Part shown: positions 22,297 to 30,469 of the stretch, in pieces
How positions within the stretch are numbered: the stretch's first letter is position 1
Layout: each line of letters opens with the position of its first letter
Origin: Limonium bicolor
Lineage: Eukaryota > Streptophyta > Magnoliopsida > Caryophyllales > Plumbaginaceae
Direction: 5' to 3'
Assembly: GCA_023374045.1 (NCBI GenBank)
Contig: CM041778.1
Span: forward strand, 94,490,839-94,554,838
Length of the DNA: 64,000 nucleotides
Translations under genes and position numbers: made by a program
Notes under the pieces: generated by a model
What the model was told of the DNA's origin: nothing
Seen by the model: the letters and a program-made list of their open reading frames with translations, nothing else
Database searches by the model: none

Positions 22297-24937
22297 CACC
22301 TACTATCTCAAGCTCAAATACTTGACAAGGGGCGGAAGGCTGGTGTCCATCCCCGGAAGCCAGAAGACAGCAAGGGTGTGCGAAGTTCGGATTACCGAGG
22401 ACTTTCCGGAGGAGGATGTAGTCAAAGAAGTCGGCTCCAGTCGAGAGTACGAAGAAGGAGAGGCCAGGGCACGGATGCCTGGAGAAGCCTCCGGGAAGGC
22501 AGTAGTACCGGCGGAACAGCCAAAAGAGGTACCCCTGAACACCGATCCTTCTAAATTTTTCAAAATTGGAAATGCTTTTCACCATGATGAGCAGATTCGC
22601 TTAATGAGATTTTTGGAAAAAAGAAGAAAGACATTCGCCTGGAGCCCAAAGGACATGCCCGGGGTGGACGCCAGCGTTATCCAGCATAACTTGAACGTCG
22701 ATCCGAAGTTTCCTGCCATCCGACAGAGGAAGAGGATCATAGGAAGAGAAAGGGACGAGGCTGCACGGACGGAGGTCGAAAGGCTGCTGGAGGCCGGCTT
22801 TATTAGAAAAGTTTTCTATCCAAAGTGGCTATCAAATGTAGTTTTGGTTAAAAAAGCAAACGGAAAATGGAGGATGTGCGTGGATTTCACGGATTTGAAT
22901 AAAGCTTGTCCAAAAGATTTCTATCCTTTACCTTCCATAGATAAACTTGTAGCGGCAACAGCACAGAGTAGCGTGATGAGCTTTTTAGATGCGTTCTCTG
23001 GATATAACCAAATAATGATGAACAAAAATGACCAAGAGAAAACATCTTTTGTCACCTCAACTGGTATTTTTTGCTACAAGGTCATGCCGTTTGGATTGAA
23101 AAATGCGGGAGCAACCTTCCAGCGAATGATTGACGAGGTATTCCGGGATCAGTTGTCTCGAAATGTGGAGGCATATGTGGATGATATAGTAGTAAGAAGT
23201 GATTCTATAGCCCAGCACATGAAAGACCTTGAGGAAACCTTCAATACCCTGGATAAATACAAAATCAAGTTAAATCCTGAAAAATGCGTCTTCGGAGTCA
23301 CTCGAGGAAAGTTTTTGGGATTTATAGTCGGACAGAGAGGGATTGAGGTTGATCCGGAGAAAACCCAAGCAGTCCTCAACCTTCCGCAACCAAGAAACAT
23401 TAAAGACGTACAAGCCCTGAATGGAAGGCTCACTGCTTTAAGTAGATTTTGCTCCAAGCTCCAGGAAAAATCTATTCCATTTTTTAATACTCTCCGGAAA
23501 AATAAAAAATTCCAGTGGGATGCGGAGTGTATAGATGCCTTCGAACAAATCAAGAAAATGCTTCAGGAGCTTCCAAAGCTCGGCGTTCCGACACCAGGAC
23601 AGGATTTATTCTTATATTTATCGGTCTCGGAATGGGCGGTGGCAGCAGTCTTAGTCATGGAGGAGGAAAAGAAGGAAATCCCAGTCTATTTTACCGGAAA
23701 AATCCTAACCGCTGCGGAGACAAGATATTCCAATATCGAGAAAGTTTTGTTTGCTCTCGTAATCGCATCCAGAAAACTGAAGCCATACTTCCAGTCGCAC
23801 CGAATCACCGTCCGAACTAATTGGCCCTTAAAACAAATCACCAATAACCCGAACGCCTCCGGAAGGATGATTACTTGGACGGTGGAGCTTACTCAATTTG
23901 AAATCCATTATGTTCCTCGGACAGCAATAAAAGCTCAAGCCCTGGTTGATTTTATCACCGAGGCAAGTTTCTTCTGTCAAGAAGAACGGGAAGTCCCGTA
24001 TAAGATGTGGGTGGATGGAGCTAGATGTAAAACTGGTGCGGGAGTTGGGGTTGTGATCCAGACTCCTGATGGAAGGAAAATGAATCATGCTATAAGGTTG
24101 GAATTCGAAGTAACAAACAATGAAGCAGAATACGAGGCGTTAGTACAAGGACTGGAAATAGCCTGTGCTCTGGGGGTGGTGGAGCTGGAAGTACAATCTG
24201 ATTCCTTGCTTGTGGCAAGACAAAGTGAGAACATCTTTGAAACAAAGGAGGAAAAATTGAAACTGTACTTAATAAAAGTACAGGATCTAAGGGCAAGGTT
24301 TTCAAAATGCAATCTCCGACATATATCCAGAGACCAAAACTCGGAAGCCGATGTACTGGCTAAATTAGCAAGTATAGCGGAAGGAATTCCGGAGGAAGTA
24401 CAGCTACAACTACAGAAACTCCCGAGTATAGGAGAGACGGAGACAATGGCAGTTGAAATAACCGATTTAAGCGAATCATGGATGACTCCCATTATCCGGT
24501 ATATCCAGCAAGGGACACTTCCAGAGGAAGAAAAAGAAGCCAAAACAATAAAAAGAAGGGCAGCATCGTTCTTTTTCGAAAACGGCCAACTGTATAAGCG
24601 ATCTTTTGGCAGACCATCGATGAAGTGTTTGACGGAGAGTCAAGGGCTAGAGCTTGTCACCGAAGTCCATGATGGGGTGTGCGGCAACCACCAAGGAGGA
24701 AGGGCAATAATGCATAAAATATTAAGGATGGGCTACTTTTGGCCGACAATCCAGAAGATGTGCGGAGACTATGTCAAAAAATGCGTACAGTGCCAGTTAC
24801 ATGGTCCAAAAGTTGGAAACCCGCCTGCGGAGATGAAATCTATCACCTCCCCGATCCCTTTTGCGAAATGGGGATTAGATATCGTCGGTCCATTTCCAGA
24901 GGCATCCCCCGGAAGGTATAGATATATGTGGCGGTAG
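22226..24937 (+). CDS. pol: pol: protease end, reverse transcriptase, two RNase H, integrase zinc finger
   Basis: It overlaps the gag frame by 71 bases in the +1 frame. It begins with the protease C-terminal motif YNVYLGRPG. RT follows (about 22800-23350) with FLDAFSGYNQI, MPFGLKNAGATFQR and the catalytic YVDD at 23174-23185. An RT-linked RNase H region (about 23560-23950) is followed by a second RNase H (about 23998-24375) with WVDGA (Asp at 24014), NNEAEYEAL, SDS and NSEADVLAKLAS, typical of Tat. The integrase zinc finger has His at 24668 and 24689 and Cys at 24782 and 24791. A stop at 24935-24937 comes just before the first integrase Asp, where the homologous sequence moves frame. There is no separate promoter; expression would need frameshifting or fusion with gag. 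Confidence 0.9.
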   Translation: MRDLSGYNVYLGRPGINAFGAVCSTYYLKLKYLTRGGRLVSIPGSQKTARVCEVRITEDFPEEDVVKEVGSSREYEEGEARARMPGEASGKAVVPAEQPKEVPLNTDPSKFFKIGNAFHHDEQIRLMRFLEKRRKTFAWSPKDMPGVDASVIQHNLNVDPKFPAIRQRKRIIGRERDEAARTEVERLLEAGFIRKVFYPKWLSNVVLVKKANGKWRMCVDFTDLNKACPKDFYPLPSIDKLVAATAQSSVMSFLDAFSGYNQIMMNKNDQEKTSFVTSTGIFCYKVMPFGLKNAGATFQRMIDEVFRDQLSRNVEAYVDDIVVRSDSIAQHMKDLEETFNTLDKYKIKLNPEKCVFGVTRGKFLGFIVGQRGIEVDPEKTQAVLNLPQPRNIKDVQALNGRLTALSRFCSKLQEKSIPFFNTLRKNKKFQWDAECIDAFEQIKKMLQELPKLGVPTPGQDLFLYLSVSEWAVAAVLVMEEEKKEIPVYFTGKILTAAETRYSNIEKVLFALVIASRKLKPYFQSHRITVRTNWPLKQITNNPNASGRMITWTVELTQFEIHYVPRTAIKAQALVDFITEASFFCQEEREVPYKMWVDGARCKTGAGVGVVIQTPDGRKMNHAIRLEFEVTNNEAEYEALVQGLEIACALGVVELEVQSDSLLVARQSENIFETKEEKLKLYLIKVQDLRARFSKCNLRHISRDQNSEADVLAKLASIAEGIPEEVQLQLQKLPSIGETETMAVEITDLSESWMTPIIRYIQQGTLPEEEKEAKTIKRRAASFFFENGQLYKRSFGRPSMKCLTESQGLELVTEVHDGVCGNHQGGRAIMHKILRMGYFWPTIQKMCGDYVKKCVQCQLHGPKVGNPPAEMKSITSPIPFAKWGLDIVGPFPEASPGRYRYMWR

Positions 24938-25425
24938 ACTACTTCACCAAGTGGGTGGAGGCTCTTCCGGTAGTAAACATAACTGCGCGAAAGACAGAGG
25001 AGTTTGTTTGGAAGAACGTCGTGTGTCGGTTTGGAATACCAAGGGTAATCATAACGGACAACGGTGCGCAGTTCAATTGCAAGAGCTTTAAGGATTTTTG
25101 CGAAGAATGGAAGATTGACCTGAGGTTTGCCTCTGTAGCTCATCCACAAGCAAATGGCCAGGTGGAAAATACAAATGGACAAATCGTAAAAGCTCTGAGA
25201 AGGAAGTTGGAAGGGAAAAAAGGAAGGTGGGCGGAGGTTCTACCACAGGTCCTATGGGCTAACAGGACGACTGTCAAGGGGCCAACCGGAGAAACCCCTT
25301 ACAGATTGACGTACGGTCTGGAGGCGGTGGTACCCGCAGAAATCATGATACCGTCGAAAAGGATTGAAGGGTACAAGGAAGAAGAGAACGATGAGGGCAT
25401 CCGAGATGAGTTGGATCTTGGATGA
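24928..25425 (+). CDS. pol fragment: integrase catalytic core
   Basis: Carries the DDE core: Asp in VDYFTKW (24937-24939), Asp in ITDNGAQF (25057-25059) and Glu in NGQVENTNGQ (25165-25167). The last two are 35 residues apart, as expected. It lies one frame away from the preceding RT/RNase H piece, with a short overlap and no gap, so a one- or two-base lesion near 24926 separates them. The in-frame ATG at 24928 is incidental. The fragment runs out of frame near 25422. Confidence 0.88.
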   Translation: MAVDYFTKWVEALPVVNITARKTEEFVWKNVVCRFGIPRVIITDNGAQFNCKSFKDFCEEWKIDLRFASVAHPQANGQVENTNGQIVKALRRKLEGKKGRWAEVLPQVLWANRTTVKGPTGETPYRLTYGLEAVVPAEIMIPSKRIEGYKEEENDEGIRDELDLG

Positions 25426-25693
25426 AAAACGAATGATCGCCGACCTAAGAAATCAAAATGACAAGTTGAGAATCGAACGACATTTCAATAAAAGGGTAAG
25501 GGAACGGTCCTTCTCCGCAGGTGACTTGGTACTACGGGAAGTAAAACAGCCAGCGAAATTGCAACCTCAGTGGGAAGGCCCATACATCGTTCAAGCTAAG
25601 ACTGGCCGGGCATCTTATAGGCTCCAAAACATGGACGGGGGTGATTTACCACATTCTTGGCACGCAGAATGCCTCAAGAAATTCTATGTTTAA
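25364..25693 (+). CDS. pol fragment: integrase C-terminal region
   Basis: Homologous sequence resumes near 25422 in this frame with LDEKRMIADL, then the basic C-terminal integrase region (SAGDLVLREV, GPYIVQ) and ends SWHAECLKKFYV, a usual Tat pol end. There is no chromodomain. The frame change fits a single extra base near 25420. Codons before that point are not part of the protein. Confidence 0.85.
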   Translation: MKGTRKKRTMRASEMSWILDEKRMIADLRNQNDKLRIERHFNKRVRERSFSAGDLVLREVKQPAKLQPQWEGPYIVQAKTGRASYRLQNMDGGDLPHSWHAECLKKFYV

Positions 25694-25971
25694 TATCTTT
25701 TTTCAACTGCAGGTTAATGGTTGTTTGGTAAAAAGCACAGGAATAATTTCATACAGATGTCCGACGATCTCGCAAATGGTGGCAATAAATGAGTTGTTTC
25801 GTTGCGAATATTCTTTTATCACTCGGAGTTTGCAAAAACTTTTTTCAGAGGATTGATCACCCTTTGGTCTTAAAAAAATATATTTTAAAACAGTTTCTGA
25901 TTATTGTTTGGTTTACTTAAAACCAAGACCAGCGAGTCTTGAGAAAAGAAAAGAAAGACAAAGAATGTATT
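25694..25971 (+). other. Tat 3' untranslated region after pol
   Basis: No frame is supported. One stray copy of CCGACGATCT lies at 25761-25770, ahead of the hairpin array. Confidence 0.5.
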
Positions 25972-26160
25972 CGACGATCTCACCATTGGCCATGGTAGAG
26001 TGTTTTGTATCCGACGATCTACCATCAACGATGGTAGTGTAATTCATCCGACGATCTCACTGTCTTACTGACAGTAGAGTGTTAATCCGACGATCTCACC
26101 GACTCAAAGTCGGTAGAGTGATAAACAGACGATCTCACCATGTGTACAGTGGTAGAGTGT
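25972..26160. repeat. Five-unit hairpin array in the Tat 3' region
   Basis: CGACGATCT (AGACGATCT in the last unit) starts at 25972, 26012, 26049, 26088 and 26127, spacings 37-40. Each is followed by an inverted repeat and mostly by AGAGTG. Stem arms by unit: ACCAT/ATGGT, TACCATC/GATGGTA, ACTGTC/GACAGT, ACCGACT/AGTCGGT, ACCA/TGGT. The arms change together while the flanks stay constant. Confidence 0.85.
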
Positions 26161-26399
26161 GAAAGCGTAAAGGTGTAACTAAAGGGTTACCAAAAGGCAA
26201 TTTCAACAAAATGAAATAAAAGCAGCTTAAAGATTAACATTAATCAAAATCTCGACTTTCGGGAAACCGGTCGCTCCGGTCATACCCGAAAGGTCTGGTT
26301 GGTCTATTATAAAAAGATAGAAGATGTTATTTACAAACACGAAAGTACTCTGGAGCAAAGTATATGATAACTATAACAAAATCATGAGCAAAAAAAAGT
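26161..26399. other. Spacer between hairpin array and antisense gene
   Basis: No gene seen. It would hold the 3' ends of both the sense pol message and the antisense message. Confidence 0.4.
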
Positions 26400-28217
26400 T
26401 TATGGTGCAGGTCCTGAAGGATCTTCCGCAAGCTTCTCAGATTCTTGCGACCGCTTCCGAGGGGTGGAGGTACTTCCTCCGGAGTCTTCCTTTTGCTCAC
26501 CTACCGGAGTAAGGCCGACGCCACTTTGACCCCGAGCAGCGGCTGACACCATAAAAGACGGGACGAAGCAGTGTTCCCGCGGGCCGTGAGAACCTCGCCA
26601 ATTCTGTAGTATCCGGTGGAGCGCGAGAGCCTCAAACTCTAAGCTTTCGTAAAGGGCCTCGTCCACGGATTGTGTTTTTCGGAGAAGAACTCCGACACAA
26701 TACGCTGACTCTCTCCAGCAAGCTTGCGACATTGGGAAGAAAGTGTCTCTTAAGACCTGAGACAGTGCGATCCTTCGTTTGAAGTTCCGACTGCGTCTCT
26801 TTAAGTTGCCCCTTTAGCTTCGCAACCCGGCTCTCATAAGAAAGGGTGAGACTCCGGTATCGTTCCCTTTCTGACTCCGAAGTAATCAGTGAAGCTTTAA
26901 GTCCAGACACCTTTTTAAGCCAAAAGTCGGAGCTTCTGGTGGCCTCCAACGAAGGACTTGGATTTTCTGCAAAAAAATACAGAGGGTTAACAAGAAATAA
27001 CAAGAAAAAAAAAACTTTCAAAGATATGAAAGTTACCGGAAGCCTTTTTCTTCTGAAATTCCACCTCTGCCTCAAGCTCTTCAATTCGAAGAGCGGCTTC
27101 CGCAAGCTTCTGCCTCTCTGATTCAAGCTCGGCTTGGAGATCACCCTGTTTGGCTCGGCTGCTTGCAGGAGTTGGTTCTTTTTTCCCAGCTCAGACTCGA
27201 AAGAAGACCGAAGATCCTCGGTGGATTTCTGGATCTCTTCAAAAACCTTCCGGAAGTCTTCAGCTTCCTCTTCCAGCACCCGCTTCTGGTCGTCGAAGGA
27301 AGCCTGCAGCTTGTTAATAGTATCTTCTTGGTCAATAGATGCAGCTTCTTGAAGTTCTCCCGAGAGCGGCCTTCTCGGCTTCAAATTGAGCCTCAGCTCG
27401 CGCAAAAGTTTCTTGCGCTTGGCCTTTCTTGCAGCTTCTTGTATCTCTCCGCACGGGCTCCGTGGTAACGGAGGGCTTCGGACGAGTATTGAGCCTGAGT
27501 CTCAACCATTGGGCCATCGCCATGGCCTAAAAGGCAAGGGTGTCAGAATAAAAGAAGAAGGTTTTTGCGATAAATATATACAAAAAAGACAAACCTGGAT
27601 TAAAGCAGACCAGAGGCGATCAAAAGCCACTCTCTCCGGAAGGGAGTGGCGGACAATAGCGTCAGAACTACCTTCCCCAACCCGAAGTTTTTGTTTTAAA
27701 GGGGTCGGATGGGAGCCAGGGGCAAAGATGCCGTTGTCATTATTGGCTGCCTTCGCAGCGGTGGACCAGAAGGACATGTACGTCATTCCACGAACAAATG
27801 GAATGCGAGGAACCGGATTTCCTCGGTGATAGCCCCAGTCCGATTTTGAAGAGGGACCGCAGACCGAAGGATCGCCCCGCGGTGGAGGAGAAGATCTGTC
27901 GTCCGCATGCCTGCTCCTAGCTCCGGACGGAGGAGCCTCCTGAGGAGGGCCATCGGACGAATCGGAGGAAGAACCTCCTCCGCGCTAGCCTCAGCAATCC
28001 CCTTACCTTTACCGGGCGGGGTCTCGCGGGCTTTCTTTCTCTCCGGAGCACCACCTTCCTTAATCGCAATGCCCTGCACAGGTCGTCGCGCCCGTTCGGG
28101 CTCTGGGTCAACGGAGGGCGGAACGGTGGCTGCAAAAGACAAAATCATAAGTAATCAAACGGAAAACAAGAAATGGAAGCAAAAGGAAGAACAAAAAGAG
28201 GCTGCGGAAAGGTATAC

Positions 28218-28637
28218 CGGTGGAAAAAATGGAATCGGTATTTTGAGTTAAAGCTTCGTCTACGCAAAAAAAGCCGTGCAGGTCAGGGAAGAGGGACGAT
28301 ATGGGAGTTAAATCCACATCTTTCTTAACTCTGCCCGGACTACAGGAAGGAGTAGATACGGAAGTACCTGTTTCCGAAGGGACAGTAGCGGAGGGGTCGG
28401 TTGAACCCGTTTCGGTAACATGCTTTTCCTTTCGCACTAATTTAATTTTTTGCTGATCAACTTTTCTGGGCCCCTCGGGGGCTTTCCTCTTAGTGCCAGT
28501 AGTCTTGCTACCAGTGGGACTCCGAGCTTTTCCACCGGAAGGAGCAGGCGGCCCTCCTCTCTTCTCTTCGGCAGCTCTATAGTCAACGAGCTCCCAGTTG
28601 TAGCGGAGAGAAAATTTCCCGCCCGTTTGAACAAAAG
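28218..28637 (-). CDS. Antisense gene exon 2, disordered linker
   Basis: Begins after the acceptor at 28638 with FVQTGGKFSLRYNWELVDYR, then a Lys/Pro/Ser/Thr-rich stretch. It ends at the donor GTATAC (28217). Reading phase is kept at both ends. Confidence 0.6.
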
Positions 28638-28704
28638 CTGTGATAAAAAAGAAGTAAGAAACCAAGCGGAAACTAATAAAGGAGGAAGAACACAAGGAGA
28701 ATAC

Positions 28705-29479
28705 GTACGGTCGATCTTCGCCCGGTTTTGTTCAGTCTCTCCTCTGAGAGGAAGAAGGTGATGGGGTGGAGTGCCGATGAACTCAGCTTCTTGAGTATGT
28801 CTCCAACCGGAGACGGGTTTGCGGAAGAGGGGAGCGGAGAGGCAAGCTGCCCCTTAGCTATGTCTCCGACATGGGAGACTCCGATAAAAGTCCCCCTCGG
28901 AGGGTAGAAAACGAACCAGTTAGAAGACCAGCCGCTCTCCAGGCTCACACGTTTAAAAAAGGAGTACCCGGAAACGGCCAAGACGGAGATGTCCTCCTCC
29001 GTGGTAGTAGTATTCACCCTGGTGGTGAAGAAATTTACAAACTCCCGCGCATCGGGAGTAATGTCGTTCTCCGCGCAGACAGAGAGGAAGGCGTGGAGAC
29101 AACCCAGGGCATTGGGGTTCAGATGGGCAAGAGTGCAGCGCCGGCAGGAAAGGAAGCCAAGAACAAAGGGGTGCGGGGGGAAACGCAAGCCGCGGTGAAG
29201 ATGCTCCCGGTACACCACGAAACCGTCCCCGAAGTAGTTGAAAGGGTGCGCCGTCGGCTCCGGCACGCGAATTTGCGACCCCAGTGGGACTTGCACGCCT
29301 CTCATGATCTTTTTTAAGTCTTTCACGGTGAGACTGGAGCCGGAGCCCTGGCGAGGGTAGTCCCCGGCAATGTCTTCAGAGGGAATAGCAGGATCTTCAA
29401 CAACACACCTTTCGCCGTCAGTGAAAAGTGTCGATCCCGCCGGCGTCGGAGCAGAGGAATTTGGGTTTGACAGAGCCAT
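28705..29479 (-). CDS. Antisense gene exon 1, PF04195-like domain
   Basis: 258 codons from the ATG at 29479, chosen because it opens MALSNPNSSAPTPAG after a hydrophobic, unlikely upstream stretch. Residues about 68-197 resemble the domain: FNYFGDGFVVYREHLHRGLR, then FPPHPFVLGFL, LNPNALGCLHAFLSVC and WSSNWFVFYPPRG. The donor is GTATTC at 28704. No catalytic motif is visible. Confidence 0.65.
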
Positions 29480-29729
29480 TGCGAATAGAAGAAGCAAAGG
29501 AGTACAGGCGGGCAAGTAGGAGGAAGAGTACGAAGGAGAAACACACAAGAACGAGAACCAGGGAATTAGGAAGCAGGAAAGGAGAAGAAGAAGGGCGGCC
29601 GCTGTATAGGCAAGAAGGCAAGATTGGAGTCGCGAAGCAAGGAGGAAAATGGGAGACAAATGCGTGAAAAGTCAGGGAAGTTCGAAAGTTTGAAAGGATA
29701 GAGAAAATAGTAGAGGGGAAAGAACGGGC

Positions 29730-29736
29730 TTAAATA
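29730..29736 (-). promoter_or_regulatory. Possible TATA box of the antisense gene
   Basis: TATTTAA on the minus strand, about 250 bp upstream of the antisense ATG. Position and sequence suit a promoter; no other support. Confidence 0.4.
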
Positions 29737-29904
29737 GGCGGGAGTAGGGCACGCTCTACCAAAAGTAATCATAGCCTACTCCTGCAAATGTGTCAGAGAA
29801 GTAGCTTCAGAAGATGAGGAGGCGGCAGTTGAAGCAAGGCGCGTTGCTAAGCCTCCGCTACGTCTCCAACGGTAGGAAATCTAAGCAGGAAAGAACAACT
29901 CCGA

Positions 29905-30055
29905 AGACCTCTTTCCTTTTCTTTTTTTTAAAAAAAAAGAGGTCTTGTGGGACTAGGAGGAGCGGAGCAGAACACCACAATTTAAAAAAAACAAAGAGAA
30001 AGCAACAACGAAAAGATCTTTCCTTGTAGAACAAAAAAAGATCTTGTGGGACTGA
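29905..30055 (+). other. Tat polypurine region with two hairpins
   Basis: Hairpin one pairs AGACCTCTTT (29905) with AAAGAGGTCT (29936-29945). Hairpin two pairs AAGATCTT (30013-30020) with AAGATCTT (30038-30045). Both are followed by GTGGGACT, the second directly before the 3' LTR. The purine run between hairpin two and the LTR is the likely second-strand primer. Confidence 0.5.
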
Positions 30056-30464
30056 TGAAGTGGGATTCCACCGCACGTAGTAACCAAATGGCAAGCGGAG
30101 AGTACATGCTGCCTTCGGAGACAGCAGGTGGGACTCTCTCCGACCGAATCCCCTTCCGACTCCAACAGACAGACCCTTGCGACCAGAGAGAGATACTTCC
30201 GACAGACTGAGAGTCACTCGTCTCCGAAGCAGAGCAAGACCCTCTCCGAGAGACTAAGGAGTAATTAATCAGGGAAAAGTTGTACGAAAGCCTTGAATGT
30301 TTGAGAATATTCTAGAAAGATGTAGGCCCACAAAAACGGTTATACACTACAGAGGAGCCTATAAATAAGAACCATAAGTTATGTACTTGGACATGCTTTC
30401 ATCAATACAATACTTGGAGTTCTCTTTGCAATCTCGGTCTGAGTGTGAGTTCCTTACAGTTTCA
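30056..30464 (+). repeat. Tat element 3' LTR
   Basis: 409 bp, partner of 19956-20364. Followed directly by the second ATTAC. Confidence 0.95.
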
Positions 30465-30469
30465 ATTAC
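30465..30469. other. Tat target site duplication, right
   Basis: ATTAC directly after the 3' LTR. Element A internal sequence resumes beyond it. Confidence 0.9.

Larger units (their letters stand above)
26400..29479 (-). pseudogene. Spliced antisense accessory gene of the Tat element, frameshifted
   Basis: Five exons can be traced on the minus strand: 28705-29479, 28218-28637, 27595-28129, 27037-27526 and 26400-26966. The introns are 67, 88, 68 and 70 bp, all GT-AG. The first two joins preserve reading phase (C+CT and G+CC). The product starts with a domain like the plant 'putative gypsy-type transposon' family (Pfam PF04195, from memory), passes through a Pro/Ser/Lys-rich linker, and ends in long coiled-coil segments. 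The frame must change near 27970, at least once in 27330-27526, near 27155 and near 26750, so the copy is broken or carries indel errors. Such antisense genes are known in Tat elements such as Grande; their function is not established. Confidence 0.7.
19956..30464 (+). mobile_element. Tat-lineage Ty3/gypsy retrotransposon, structurally complete
   Basis: It has two 409-bp LTRs (TGAAG...GTTTCA) with five substitutions between them, ATTAC duplicated on both sides, a TGGCGCCGT primer site, gag-protease, and pol in the order RT, RNase H, second RNase H, integrase, without a chromodomain. A long 3' region carries an antisense gene. Two RNase H domains plus an antisense gene are Tat hallmarks (family knowledge). 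Frameshifts split pol and the antisense gene, so this copy as written is defective. The few LTR differences suggest a recent insertion. Confidence 0.93.

Noticed and set aside
25972..26160. Spaced direct repeats resembling a CRISPR array
   Set aside because: Plant retrotransposon context; the 'spacers' are palindromic and no cas genes are present.
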